Positions 22,932-32,654 of a stretch of 42,887 nt of DNA are shown one piece after another. Source of the DNA: a bacterium (lineage in GTDB: Bacteria > Zhuqueibacterota > QNDG01 > JAFGCO01). The DNA is taken from assembly GCA_016930535.1 (NCBI GenBank), contig JAFGGN010000102.1:1-42887 (forward strand), in the 5' to 3' direction. How positions within the stretch are numbered: position 1 is the first letter of the stretch; every line of letters starts with the position of its first letter. The notes beneath the pieces are model-generated. The model was not told the origin of the DNA and did not search any database. It saw nothing but the letters and a program-made list of their open reading frames with translations. A program made the position numbers and the translations under genes.

Positions 22932-25895
22932 TTAAAATTCCAGTGCCAGGCCCAGCTGCAACTGCCTCGGCGCAATATAATAATCGGGCCGTGTATATAA
23001 ATCTTCCACAGTACCCACGCGGTTCAATACCGGCGCGACATTCTCGATAATCGGATCGGTCGTATAATCGGCTGTGCCCGTATCCGAGTAAACATTGGTC
23101 TGCTGACGCTGATCGAAAATATTATAGACATACAAAAAGGCCACAAGCTGAAATGACTTCAGATCAAAAGCCTTGGTCAGGTACATATCATACCGGTGAA
23201 TAGCGGGTTTCCTCGCACTGTTGGTGGTCAGTCCGGTATAATTGGTCGATCCCACGGCTTCGGCTGTGGCAAATGTGGGTGTGTAAGGTGTTCCGGTGTT
23301 GTACCGTCCCAGAAATGTCAGAGTCCAGCTGCTCAATTTTCCCATGATTTGCGCACTGAGCGTATGCCTCTGGTCCCAGTTCAACGGGATCAGGTTTCTT
23401 CTGGGCTCCTCGTTGTTCTGCAGGGAATAAAATGCATCCGTGGGATTGGAGTAGGTCCCGGCGGCCACCTGGTATGAATAGTCTATTCGTCCCCCGAAGT
23501 TGGACATGACACGCTTTTCAAGTTTGAGATTGACACCCATGACATTTGAATAATCCTCGTTTTTATAGGTCACATAAGAGACCGACGGCAGATACGTCTT
23601 CTGCACCGGGCTGGTGCCGACCCAGTCACGAATATCGCGATAGAAAATAGTCAGGTCCGCACCGATATCATCCCGCAGCTGCTGAGACACACCGATTTCA
23701 TATTGTACGGTCTTTTGCGCATCCAAATCCGCATTTCCCAGAATATTGCTGTTGCCGCTGGCCAGCTTGAAATCAGGCACATTGTATAAAAACTGAAATT
23801 CGGGAATCTGGAAGAAATGACCGTAGGAAAAATGGATCACACCTTTATCCGTTATCGGATACGCGACTCCCAGCCTGGGACTGATCTGGGTTTTGGCCGA
23901 CACTTTTTTATGCATGAATGCACGCCGCTCCTCCGGGTCATATTCTTCAAAATTATCCTCATAACGCTGACGCTCCGCATAGCTCAGGTCATCCGGCGGG
24001 TCCACCCAGTCCCTGTACCTGTGTTCAGGTTTGAACGGATTGTAAATATTGGGATCTGTGGGATCCGCAGGAACCACATGATTGGCATCAAAATAATCGA
24101 ACCGAACCCCCAGATTGATGATCAGATCGAAATATTCCATTTTATCCTGAACGTAGGCAGAAAATTCTCTGGGTTTTCTGCGATAATCGTCATGATAAAT
24201 GGTGGCGATATCCGGTATCGCCGGTTGGAAGGGTTCAATCGTATTGCCCATGTCATCCCGTTTCGACTGAAGCACATAATTGTTCAGCCTGATATCGTAC
24301 AAGCGGAACTCTCCGCCCAGTTTCATTTGATGGTTTTGTGTCAACTGACTCACAAAATCCAGTTTTCCCACCCAGTAGGCCGTATTCCGGTACTGGTGGT
24401 TCAAATCAGTGCCTCCGCGCTGAAAGCTGTACTGGGCCGGAGAGTTGAGTGAATCCTGATGCATATAACCATCCTGATCTGCAGGATCCACGTAAAATTC
24501 GTATGCCCACTGATTGACCTGTGCATTCCTGAGACCCGCTTGCCCTTCATCGGTGTCGAGATCCAGGGTATTCACATTACCGTCATCATCGGTGACAGTG
24601 GCCATCCAGTGGGGCGTGGCCGAGGGATCTTCGTAAAGATACTGCCTGCGCTCCGATTCATACCGGTTCACCCTGATTTCAAAAAATGTCTCCCGTGAAA
24701 GAACTTGGTTGATCGACAGGATCTGGGTGGTGGATTTCCCGAATTCCGTGGGAATACTGTAGGGTGAATATTTATAGGTCCTCCAGTACATCCGGTCGCG
24801 GTTCCAGTCTTCTCTGAGCAGGTTATAGCTGATCTTCAGGTTTGACATCGGATGCCATGTCAGTTTTCCCTGCATGGTCAGTCTGTCATACGGATTCAGC
24901 GGAACCAGCGCACTGTCACCGGGGAGACTCTGGGGAGTAAACCAGTTCTTTCCATAATGGAATCCTTCATCGAAAAAATAACGGGCATTGGTAAAAAATG
25001 TCAGTTTATTATCGGTAAAGGGTACAGGCCCGCTCAGGCTCGCTTCCGCATTGTATGAGGGGTTGAAGCCTTTGAGCGGATTCTCATATTCCGCATGTTC
25101 GACAAGGGATCCGTCCTCAGCCTGGGTAACTTTCGCGGTTTTAAGCACCCTGTACAGATCGGAGGGAGAATAATAATCGCCGACATATCCCTTGATCTGA
25201 CCGGAATAATCCGACCCGCCTTCCTTGGTGATAATATTCACGATACCGGACATGGCCTGGCCGTACTCCGCGTTGAATGTGCCGCTGACAACCTGCAACT
25301 CTTCAATCGCCGAATTCTCGACAACGATTCCCTGGCCGCCGTACATGGCCTCTGTTACGGCCACACCATCGATCCAGTAAGCCACCTCGCCCGAGCGGCC
25401 GCCACGGATATGAATACCGCCATAGTTGATCACACCCGCCTGGATTTCCAGCAATCCGCCGACACTCTGAGCGGGCAGCATTTCAATCTCCTGCGAACCC
25501 ACCGAGGTCAGTGACGATGTGATATCCTTCTGGATCAGCGGCCTGCCCGCGGTGATAGTGACCGTTTCACCATCGATGACGGTTATTTCCAGATCCGCAT
25601 CAACAGTCGTGGTTAAATCGATCATCACACGGACATTTTCCACGATGTGAGCCTTATATCCCATCATGGAAATTCTCACATTGTACCGGCCGGGCGGCAC
25701 ATTGATCAATGAATAACTGCCGTCGAGACCAACCGCTGTACCCATTGATGTGCCTTCAATCAGGATGTTGGCTCCGGGCAGAGGATCACGGTTTTCCGCA
25801 TCCCGGATATGCCCGGCTATTTTACCCGTGGTACCCGAATAAACCATCCGGGTCAGTAAAAGTATGCATAACAGAAATTTTAAATGGATTCGCAT
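22932..25895 (-). CDS. TonB-dependent receptor, SusC-like style (cassette A)
   Basis: A 987-aa outer-membrane receptor. After the signal peptide comes a carboxypeptidase-regulatory-like domain (about 25-105: 'GKIAGHIRDAENRDPLPGANILIEGT', 'GSYSLINVPPGRYNVRISMMGY'), then the plug (about 115-240: 'GGIHIRGGRSGEVAYWIDGV', 'FNAEYGQAMSGIVNIITK'), and a long 22-strand-type barrel ending in Phe ('LQLGLALEF') as BAM substrates do. It should import ligands across the outer membrane using TonB energy; arabino-oligosaccharides are the likely cargo from context. The ATG at 25895 is chosen because GGAGAG lies just upstream; a GTG 15 nt earlier overlaps that site. It is the first gene of cassette A. A homologue is at 34931-38023. 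Confidence 0.9.
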   Translation of the reverse strand: MRIHLKFLLCILLLTRMVYSGTTGKIAGHIRDAENRDPLPGANILIEGTSMGTAVGLDGSYSLINVPPGRYNVRISMMGYKAHIVENVRVMIDLTTTVDADLEITVIDGETVTITAGRPLIQKDITSSLTSVGSQEIEMLPAQSVGGLLEIQAGVINYGGIHIRGGRSGEVAYWIDGVAVTEAMYGGQGIVVENSAIEELQVVSGTFNAEYGQAMSGIVNIITKEGGSDYSGQIKGYVGDYYSPSDLYRVLKTAKVTQAEDGSLVEHAEYENPLKGFNPSYNAEASLSGPVPFTDNKLTFFTNARYFFDEGFHYGKNWFTPQSLPGDSALVPLNPYDRLTMQGKLTWHPMSNLKISYNLLREDWNRDRMYWRTYKYSPYSIPTEFGKSTTQILSINQVLSRETFFEIRVNRYESERRQYLYEDPSATPHWMATVTDDDGNVNTLDLDTDEGQAGLRNAQVNQWAYEFYVDPADQDGYMHQDSLNSPAQYSFQRGGTDLNHQYRNTAYWVGKLDFVSQLTQNHQMKLGGEFRLYDIRLNNYVLQSKRDDMGNTIEPFQPAIPDIATIYHDDYRRKPREFSAYVQDKMEYFDLIINLGVRFDYFDANHVVPADPTDPNIYNPFKPEHRYRDWVDPPDDLSYAERQRYEDNFEEYDPEERRAFMHKKVSAKTQISPRLGVAYPITDKGVIHFSYGHFFQIPEFQFLYNVPDFKLASGNSNILGNADLDAQKTVQYEIGVSQQLRDDIGADLTIFYRDIRDWVGTSPVQKTYLPSVSYVTYKNEDYSNVMGVNLKLEKRVMSNFGGRIDYSYQVAAGTYSNPTDAFYSLQNNEEPRRNLIPLNWDQRHTLSAQIMGKLSSWTLTFLGRYNTGTPYTPTFATAEAVGSTNYTGLTTNSARKPAIHRYDMYLTKAFDLKSFQLVAFLYVYNIFDQRQQTNVYSDTGTADYTTDPIIENVAPVLNRVGTVEDLYTRPDYYIAPRQLQLGLALEF

Positions 25896-26004
25896 TTTTT
25901 TTCTCTCCACGTTTTAGTGTATCCAATCGTAAGATCAGAATGTTTGATTGTTTTTATGTATTCCCCGATCAGGTTCTGACTAATATTCCCGCTTCTGCAA
26001 ATGA

Positions 26005-28338
26005 TTATCCCGTGCGATGGAGCTTATTCATGGCGTAATTTAAATTATGCTGTGCACTCGGCAGACCAGGATCGATCTGCAATGCCGTTTTAAAATGAAC
26101 GATGGCCTGTTCCACCTGCCCCATTTTAAGCAATACGGAACCAATATTATTTTGCACATTGGGATTGTCCGGATCGGCCTCCAGCAACAGCTCCAATTGT
26201 GATACAGCGTCTTCATATCTGCCCAGATGGCTCAGCGCTCCTGCCAGATGATTCCGTGCCGGTAAAAAATCCGGATTGTGTTCAATCTCCTGTTGAAAAT
26301 AGGCGATTGCGGATTCAAGCTGCATTTGATTACAGAGGATGATTCCTATATTGTTCCGCACTTCCGGCAAGTCCGGGCAAAGATACAGGGCTGTCTCAAA
26401 TTGGTTAAGGGCTTTTTCGTAAAAAGACCGATCGGCAAGCCATTTGCCATAACGGTTATACACACCTGCCAGCTTTTCCCCGGAGAGCCGTGCTTCTCGG
26501 TAATGGCGAATGGCCTCTTCAAAATTATGCTGCCGTTCAAGCGCCTCGGCCAGGTTGAAATGCGCCTTTAAAAATTCGGGTTTGATTCGCAGGGCATGCC
26601 GGTAACTTTCAACAGCCCGTTCCGGTTTTCCCAGCTGAACGAATGCCAGTCCCAGATTGTTATAGGACAGATAATCATCTGGAATACGCTGCAGGACAAA
26701 ATGAAACTGTTCAGCCGCGCCTGCAGGATCGCCTGCCTCAAGCAGCAGCAGTCCGAAATTGCTGTGCAGTACCCAGTCCTGATTATCCAATTCGATGGCG
26801 CGCTGATATGATGCTTTTGCCTCTGTGAAAGCATCCGGATTCATTTCAGACTTCAATCCGTCCAGCTTCATCTGAAGCTGTTCCACCAATTCCCTGTTGT
26901 CGAGCCGATTGGCAAACGCAGGCGATTTCATCCGGCCGAGAATCTCTCTTTCAATCCGATGTCTGTCCACCATTGTGAATGCCAGCCGTTCCGCACATTC
27001 CGTTTCTGACAATTCGGGATTCCGGCTTTCCAGTTGCAGGCGTTTTTCAATCCTGTCCTTAATAAGCCGGGCCAGCAGATAATTGCCTTTGAAATTCATA
27101 TGCACATGATCGTAAAAAAGACGAGATCCCGGCAGACCATGATCGCTGCTGTTCTGAAAGTCTTTCTCTGCATCGATCAAAATCATATTCCGATATTTTT
27201 CATCCGCCGCGCATTTCCTTATCAGCTCATTAATCCTCGTATCGGCCCGGAAACGAAGCGCATCCAGGTCCCTGGCTTCAGTGAAATGGAACAGGGCCGT
27301 ATCAAACTGGTCAAGTGCCTGATAACAGCGTGCCAGACGAAAATGCTGATCGGCAAATTCATAATCTGAGCCGGCGGCCTTGATATAGGATTCAACCGCA
27401 TCATCAAGTAGACCCATTGATTCCGCATGAATCCCGGCGTCATAACAGGCCTGCCATTCCTGCAGCAGTTTGTCCGGCAGACCCAACCGGTGTAAAGATC
27501 CAAACGGTGCGCAGTCTTTCAGATTGGTCGCAATCGTGGATAGAATCATCCCGGTCCCGGACCTGGCCCCGATTTCACAGATGTCTTCGAGATTTTTCTG
27601 AAAATGGTCATACGCGGCTTCTGTTCGCTTGTCCCGCATTCGCAGACGATTTTCCATAAACATGTCCACTCCCTGCCATGCCGGTAAATCGTCAGACTGC
27701 CGCCGGAACCGTCGGCCGATATTTTTCAATAACTGGCCGGTTCTGGTTGCATTCAGAAATACTTGAAACCGGATGAAACCGAGGCTTGAACTGAACGGTG
27801 AAAATACGGTAGAGGGACCATAAGGACCGATGATTTCATTGTTGCCAAGATACAGGATAAACAGGTCCGGCTGAAGTTTCTCACAATCCCGGATAATGGG
27901 TAAAACAACATGGCTGTTGATTGCGGTAATCGACACATTGATAACTTCAAAGCGCGTATCCGGATACTGATATTGAAGCATCTTTTCGAGAATCCTGCTG
28001 AAACCAAAAGAAAAATCAGGATCTCCCATTGCAGCGGAACCGCCAAGAACAAAGAGCCTCATCGTGCCCGGTTTTTTTGCACCAGGAACAGTGAGATGAC
28101 AGGATGGACGTGCCAGATGCGGAGGGAAAAACTGCCAGGTAAATTTGTTATTTTCAGTAAAAACGGCCTGACCGTTTATTTCTTTCTCGATAAAAAAACC
28201 GGAGGAAACGCCATACCCGGTCAGGTGTAAACCCAGTTCCAGAAAAAAAACGAGAATGAGGGGAAAAACAGCCAGTAGTACAAATGTAAACAAAACCTTA
28301 CGCGTTCGGGTAAGTTCTGCCGGATCATGATGATTCAT
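26005..28338 (-). CDS. Membrane-anchored SGNH-like + TPR protein
   Basis: About 777 aa. One N-terminal transmembrane helix (about 15-38) is followed by an SGNH/GDSL-like domain: block I 'VLGGSAAMGDP' with Ser101, block III 'YLGNNEIIGPYG' (Asn166/Asn167), and block V 'YDHVHMNFKG' with Asp410 and His413. About eight tetratricopeptide repeats follow from roughly 515 to the end. SGNH enzymes are usually esterases or O-acyltransferases, so removal of acetyl or feruloyl groups from arabinoxylan or arabinan is possible, but substrate and location are inference. The start is uncertain: ATG 28338 is used, while TTG codons at 28347 and 28350 sit better behind the only AAGGA site. A further upstream GTG lies inside a hairpin (28365-28398). 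It follows GH51 by about 80 nt and is probably in the same operon. Confidence 0.75.
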   Translation of the reverse strand: MNHHDPAELTRTRKVLFTFVLLAVFPLILVFFLELGLHLTGYGVSSGFFIEKEINGQAVFTENNKFTWQFFPPHLARPSCHLTVPGAKKPGTMRLFVLGGSAAMGDPDFSFGFSRILEKMLQYQYPDTRFEVINVSITAINSHVVLPIIRDCEKLQPDLFILYLGNNEIIGPYGPSTVFSPFSSSLGFIRFQVFLNATRTGQLLKNIGRRFRRQSDDLPAWQGVDMFMENRLRMRDKRTEAAYDHFQKNLEDICEIGARSGTGMILSTIATNLKDCAPFGSLHRLGLPDKLLQEWQACYDAGIHAESMGLLDDAVESYIKAAGSDYEFADQHFRLARCYQALDQFDTALFHFTEARDLDALRFRADTRINELIRKCAADEKYRNMILIDAEKDFQNSSDHGLPGSRLFYDHVHMNFKGNYLLARLIKDRIEKRLQLESRNPELSETECAERLAFTMVDRHRIEREILGRMKSPAFANRLDNRELVEQLQMKLDGLKSEMNPDAFTEAKASYQRAIELDNQDWVLHSNFGLLLLEAGDPAGAAEQFHFVLQRIPDDYLSYNNLGLAFVQLGKPERAVESYRHALRIKPEFLKAHFNLAEALERQHNFEEAIRHYREARLSGEKLAGVYNRYGKWLADRSFYEKALNQFETALYLCPDLPEVRNNIGIILCNQMQLESAIAYFQQEIEHNPDFLPARNHLAGALSHLGRYEDAVSQLELLLEADPDNPNVQNNIGSVLLKMGQVEQAIVHFKTALQIDPGLPSAQHNLNYAMNKLHRTG

Positions 28339-28364
28339 TTTGGACAACAAGATTTTCCTTATTA

Positions 28365-28398
28365 AGTCCACGCATCTGAAGCGTCCGATGCGTGGACT
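28365..28398 (-). other. Perfect 12-bp intercistronic hairpin
   Basis: AGTCCACGCATC (28365-28376) and GATGCGTGGACT (28387-28398) form a perfect 12-bp stem with a 10-nt loop. It begins 21 nt after the GH51 stop codon and is followed by TAATAAGGA, which contains the ribosome binding site of the TPR gene, rather than by a T tract. It may protect the GH51 message from 3' degradation or attenuate read-through. Confidence 0.6.
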
Positions 28399-28419
28399 GT
28401 AAAATTCGCTCGTCGTAAT

Positions 28420-30003
28420 TTACTGAACTTCCAGTACCACCACCGATTTGGCCGGCAGCACCATGGAGAGATGACTGCCGTCAATTTTAATATCCTTAAA
28501 TGGAACCGGTTTAACCGTATCCGGCTTTTCAAATGTATTGTGCGAATTGATTTCAGAAGCAGTCAATACACGGCCGGTCACTTTTTTCACTTTCATTCCC
28601 TGCAGCTCACAGTCCAGACCGGCGGACCGGTTCGGGTCGATATTACACAGAGATATGTGCACTTTTCCTGAACTGTCCCTCGATGCCGAAGCATTCAGAG
28701 ACGGCAGAATTTTATCGTCGAGTTGATAGTTTTCACATTTTAAATCCGAAGGCAGCAATGTCGCATCATGATGTACTTTATACATATCAAAAACATGATA
28801 CGTGGGCGTGGTCATCATCTGATCATCCTGTGTAAAAATCACCGCTTGAAGCACATTGAATGTCTGTGCCAGGTTGGCCATTCTGATCCGGTCGCACCGC
28901 TTGTTGAATTCATTTAAATGGATCCCGGCGACAAGCGCATCCCGGATGGTGTTCTGCTGGAACAGAAAGCCCGGATTGGTGCCTGGTTCGACATCGTACC
29001 AGGTACCCCATTCATCCACCACCAGGGCAACTCTCTTCTGCGGATCGTATTTATCCATGATGGCGATATGATTGTCGATCACTTCGGGTATTTTCAGGCA
29101 TTTATCCAGGATGACAAAATATCCCTGCTCATCAAATTCGGTTGCTGATCCTTTTGGCGCTCCCCAGACCGTTGTCGTGTAATGGTGCAGAGACAATCCC
29201 CACATGCGTCCGGGACCGATGTGCTCCATACATACTTCGGTCCAGTGATAATCAGCCTCGCCGGCTCCGCCTGCAATTTTAAACAGTCTGCTGCGTCCAT
29301 AGTTTCTGCAATAGGTCGCATACCGCCGGTACTGATCCGCGTAAAATTCAGCCGTCATCTCTCCGCCGCATCCCCAGTTTTCATTCCCTACTCCCCAGTA
29401 CCGGACACCCCAGGGTTCTTCCCGCCCGTTCATCCTTCGCATATCGGCCAATGGACTCACACCATCGAAATTGATGTACTCGACCCATTTTGACATTTCC
29501 TCAACCGCGCCGCTTCCCACGTTTCCGCAAATGACGGGCTCGGTGCCCAATTGTTCGCATAAATCCAGAAACTCATGCGTTCCAAAGCTGTTGTCCTCAG
29601 TCACGCCGCCCCAATGTGTGTTGATCATTTTGGGACGTTTACTGCGCGGGCCGATGCCATCCATCCAATGGTATTCATCTGCGAAACAACCCCCCGGCCA
29701 GCGCAGATTGGGTATATTTATTTTTTTCAGGGCTTCGACCACATCTTTCCTGATGCCGCGTGTGTTGGGAATCTTCGAATCCTCTCCTACCCAGATTCCC
29801 CCGTAAATACAATGGCCGAGATGCTCGGAAAAATGGCCGTATATGTGCCGGCTGATGGTTTCTTTTCCCTGGTCCGCATGTACAATCAGCTGATTGGCAT
29901 CTTTTGCGGCAAGCATGACATGGACAAACAACGTCCATGCGGCGATGACAATCATGATCCGCCTGCATGTCATCCGAAAAGAATGACCTCTGTATTTATT
30001 CAT
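28420..30003 (-). CDS. GH51 alpha-L-arabinofuranosidase
   Basis: A 527-aa secreted glycoside hydrolase family 51 enzyme that releases terminal L-arabinofuranose from arabinan and arabinoxylan with retention. After the signal peptide ('[19 protein letters not shown]') the protein shows '[24 protein letters not shown]', '[19 protein letters not shown]', the acid/base Glu208 in '[12 protein letters not shown]' and the nucleophile Glu331 in '[11 protein letters not shown]'. It ends with the family's beta-sandwich ('[12 protein letters not shown]'). Many GH51 enzymes are cytoplasmic; this one is exported, which fits extracellular or periplasmic debranching. The ATG at 30003 is preferred over one 39 nt upstream because AAGGAG lies in between. 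The 303-nt upstream gap holds a long inverted repeat (30166-30211). Confidence 0.95.
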   Translation of the reverse strand: MNKYRGHSFRMTCRRIMIVIAAWTLFVHVMLAAKDANQLIVHADQGKETISRHIYGHFSEHLGHCIYGGIWVGEDSKIPNTRGIRKDVVEALKKINIPNLRWPGGCFADEYHWMDGIGPRSKRPKMINTHWGGVTEDNSFGTHEFLDLCEQLGTEPVICGNVGSGAVEEMSKWVEYINFDGVSPLADMRRMNGREEPWGVRYWGVGNENWGCGGEMTAEFYADQYRRYATYCRNYGRSRLFKIAGGAGEADYHWTEVCMEHIGPGRMWGLSLHHYTTTVWGAPKGSATEFDEQGYFVILDKCLKIPEVIDNHIAIMDKYDPQKRVALVVDEWGTWYDVEPGTNPGFLFQQNTIRDALVAGIHLNEFNKRCDRIRMANLAQTFNVLQAVIFTQDDQMMTTPTYHVFDMYKVHHDATLLPSDLKCENYQLDDKILPSLNASASRDSSGKVHISLCNIDPNRSAGLDCELQGMKVKKVTGRVLTASEINSHNTFEKPDTVKPVPFKDIKIDGSHLSMVLPAKSVVVLEVQ

Positions 30004-30165
30004 GGCCGTTTTTCTCCTTTTTTGCTCAAAAGCACCTGTCATTGTCCCTATTCGTGATCACACGGGTCCAGCTTCATCGAAACAGGAATCCTGAAAAAAT
30101 GATACTGCACTTCTGCCTGAAACAGCATTTTTTTCTCTTTCATCGTTCCATAACCGATCAGCAAT

Positions 30166-30211
30166 TTGGCATGACATGCCTGAATTAAAAATTTCAGACA
30201 TGTCATGCCAA
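30166..30211. promoter_or_regulatory. Long inverted repeat upstream of GH51
   Basis: TTGGCATGACATGcCTGAA (30166-30184) is repeated inverted as TTCAGaCATGTCATGCCAA (30193-30211), with one mismatched pair and an 8-nt AT-rich centre. It lies 163 nt before the GH51 start and 96 nt after the stop of the LamG gene. No T tract follows on either strand, so an operator for a dimeric regulator, or an mRNA hairpin, is more likely than a simple terminator. The rest of the 30004-30306 gap shows no gene. Confidence 0.55.
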
Positions 30212-30306
30212 TCACTGAAGTAAACCATGAATCTGAGTGTTATCTGTTTTATTTTCAGGCCATCAGCCGCAGGCGGATGGCCCATCATACCTGAGATACA
30301 CTGGTG

Positions 30307-31329
30307 TTATTTCATCAGCACCATTCTCTTGCTGAGGACACCTTCACTGGTTTCGAGCTGATAATAATAGACGCCATTGGCCAGATCACCGGCATTAAAC
30401 ACAGCCCGGTGTTCGCCGGCAGTCATCACATCATCCACCAGCTTCGCCACATTCTCTCCCCTCACATTGAACACGTTCAAAGAAACGTGTCCGGCTCTTG
30501 CTGTCGTATACCGGATCTCCGTGGTCGGGTTGAACGGATTCGGATAATTCTGGGCAAGAGCGTATGTTTCAGGAGCAGTCTTGCTTTCTTCCACGTCGGA
30601 CGGATCCGTGGCAAACAGGAACAGAACTTCATCCTCGGTCAGCGCTTTGCTGTAAATCCTGAAATCATCGATCTGTCCCAGCCAGGAGGGATCGGCATCA
30701 TACCCGCCGCGGCCCAGATAGGCATAATTGGTGCTGATGCTGTAGAGTGAATTGTGCGGATCCATGGGGACAGCTTCCTGTAAAACTCCATCCAGATAGT
30801 ACACCACCTCGTCCTGGGAAAAAATGCCTGCAAAGTGATGCAACATACCATCCTGGATTTCAGGGCCGTTCGCTCCGGATTCAACGGTCCAGGGCTGATC
30901 GATATTTCCGCATGAAATGGCAATGCGGCTCACGTCATCGCCGCGCTCCGGGGAGTAAAACAGGCCGTTGGATCCCAGGCCGTTGACCGAATCACCGAAA
31001 TAGGCCAGCATATGAAATCCCTGGTTTGCATCGGGTACTGCTGAAAACCATCCGACCATGGTCATCTCGTCATAAATTAAAAGGGCAATCGTTTCACCTG
31101 ACATTTCCATATAGTCACCGACTGTGCTCAGATTCAGAACGCCATCGGCAACGGCTGCTCCGCCGACAAGCGTCCCGTCGGCACCGCCAACAGGATCACT
31201 GGCTGTACCGTCATCGAAGGCCCAGTGATGCATCAGCATCTCTGTACCGGGATCCACCTGCGCGGTCAGACCCGAGACGAGAATCAATGCCAGAATGAAA
31301 GACAGCATAAAATTCAATTTCCTGAACAT
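30307..31329 (-). CDS. Secreted LamG-domain protein with C-terminal sorting domain
   Basis: A 340-aa exported protein: signal peptide ('LSFILALILVSGLTAQ'), one LamG/concanavalin-A-like jelly-roll (about 33-240: 'LMHHWAFDDGTASDPVGGAD', 'MTMVGWFSAV', 'HHFAGIFSQDEVVYYLDG', 'IDDFRIYSKALTEDEV') and a type-A sorting domain ('NYPNPFNPTTEIRY', end 'LSKRMVLMK'). Such LamG modules usually bind glycans; no catalytic residues can be named. AGAGGAGG precedes the ATG at good spacing. It lies downstream of the second PorV-like gene in the same direction after a 278-nt gap with no other gene, so it may have its own promoter. Its placement suggests a surface arabinan-binding role. Confidence 0.85.
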   Translation of the reverse strand: MFRKLNFMLSFILALILVSGLTAQVDPGTEMLMHHWAFDDGTASDPVGGADGTLVGGAAVADGVLNLSTVGDYMEMSGETIALLIYDEMTMVGWFSAVPDANQGFHMLAYFGDSVNGLGSNGLFYSPERGDDVSRIAISCGNIDQPWTVESGANGPEIQDGMLHHFAGIFSQDEVVYYLDGVLQEAVPMDPHNSLYSISTNYAYLGRGGYDADPSWLGQIDDFRIYSKALTEDEVLFLFATDPSDVEESKTAPETYALAQNYPNPFNPTTEIRYTTARAGHVSLNVFNVRGENVAKLVDDVMTAGEHRAVFNAGDLANGVYYYQLETSEGVLSKRMVLMK

Positions 31330-31607
31330 AGCATACCTCCTCTAAGATGAATGACATTTACACAAAAAATTACCTCTCTCCAGCTGTTAAATGATTTTGA
31401 ATGCTTTGCCCTCCTTGCTTAGTTCATTGTAAAAACCAGACCTGATTGTTGAAATAATTATATTTCCACCTCCTTTCCATTTTCGATCATCCTTGAAACC
31501 TGTTGTCTGATATTGATATATCACTTAAAGTTTTTCCGGACCAGACGGGCTCATTGTCCATGGAATACACTAAGCTCCAAGCGAACCGGTTAAAACGAAC
31601 CCGTAAC

Positions 31608-32609
31608 CTACATCGAAATTCCCAGTGAAAACCTGGAAATCGCATTAAAAATATCCATGGTGTTGTATGCATAATCCACTTTCAGATTCACATCTTTCAT
31701 CGAAAATTTAAAGCCGACTCCTGCACAGAATCCTTCTTCATCATAATTGAACTTATATCCCGCTCTGAGAGCGATGATGTTGTTGTATACATATTCGCCG
31801 CCTGCATGAATTCTTTCGGTATAATCGCGGGGATGGATCGCATCGATTTCGATGAACAGGGGATTCTGATGTTCTCCGGTCAGATCCAGAATATCCATGG
31901 CAGCACCGATTTTGAATGTCAGAGGCAATTCGAAAGCTGTTTCTTCATATTTGAATTGTCCCGCAAAATGATTGATGCTCATGCCTATTTTCAGACTGTG
32001 GAATCCGGGTTGAAATACCGTACCGAAATCAAAGGCGGCACCTTTTACCCTGTTGTCAATTTCTTTACCATCCTGAACCAGAATATTGCTGCCCAGATGC
32101 TGCATCACATATTTGACCTGACCGCCTATGGTAAATTTGTTCGTCAGCGACCGCGCGTAGCTCAATCCGATGGCGTATGCACCGGCATCGATCGGATTCT
32201 CGTCGATTGTATACCCTTTCAGGTTGCCCGGGCTCATATCCACCCGCGTTCCGATCAGGTCATCGCCATAATCACAGTAAATGGCACTCAGGCCGACCGT
32301 ACCGATGTTGCCTGCATGATAAACCAGGCCGACGGAATAGTAATTGATATCTGCGATCCATTGGGTTGTACCCGAATAGAAATCAAATTTATTCTGCATG
32401 AACGCGATACCGGCCGGATTGTAAAACATGGCCGAAGCGTCATCGCCTGCCATGATATAGGCACTGCCCATTGCTGCCGCGCGTGCGGACATGTCCACTT
32501 TCAGAAACTGTAATCCGGTCTGCGCCACCTTTTTGATCGTGGCCCGGGCCGGCACGGTCAGCAATGCAGTAACGAGAACGACAACTGCAATGATATTTAT
32601 TTTTTTCAT
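31608..32609 (-). CDS. PorV/PorQ-family outer-membrane protein (cassette B)
   Basis: A 333-aa protein homologous to the one at 18386-19408: signal peptide ('INIIAVVVLVTALLTVPARA'), then 'GLQFLKVDMSARAAAMGSAY', 'MAGDDASAMFYNPAGIAFMQ', and a beta-barrel that ends 'ISRFSLGISM'. By family it is an outer-membrane barrel of the type IX secretion accessory group. The start at 32609 follows AGGAGG and a suitable spacer; an in-frame ATG 36 nt upstream lacks a site. It is the third gene of cassette B, 45 nt after the FN3 protein gene. The short gap contains two direct copies of CAACGATT. Confidence 0.85.
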   Translation of the reverse strand: MKKINIIAVVVLVTALLTVPARATIKKVAQTGLQFLKVDMSARAAAMGSAYIMAGDDASAMFYNPAGIAFMQNKFDFYSGTTQWIADINYYSVGLVYHAGNIGTVGLSAIYCDYGDDLIGTRVDMSPGNLKGYTIDENPIDAGAYAIGLSYARSLTNKFTIGGQVKYVMQHLGSNILVQDGKEIDNRVKGAAFDFGTVFQPGFHSLKIGMSINHFAGQFKYEETAFELPLTFKIGAAMDILDLTGEHQNPLFIEIDAIHPRDYTERIHAGGEYVYNNIIALRAGYKFNYDEEGFCAGVGFKFSMKDVNLKVDYAYNTMDIFNAISRFSLGISM

Positions 32610-32654
32610 CGGATTGTTCCTCCTGATCGACAACGATTCAGTCAACGATTACAG

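Noticed and set aside
31330..31607. Attachment site or small gene in the gap before the LamG gene
   Set aside because: Only short A/T-rich sequence and weak palindromes were found; no frame with a ribosome binding site and no repeat.
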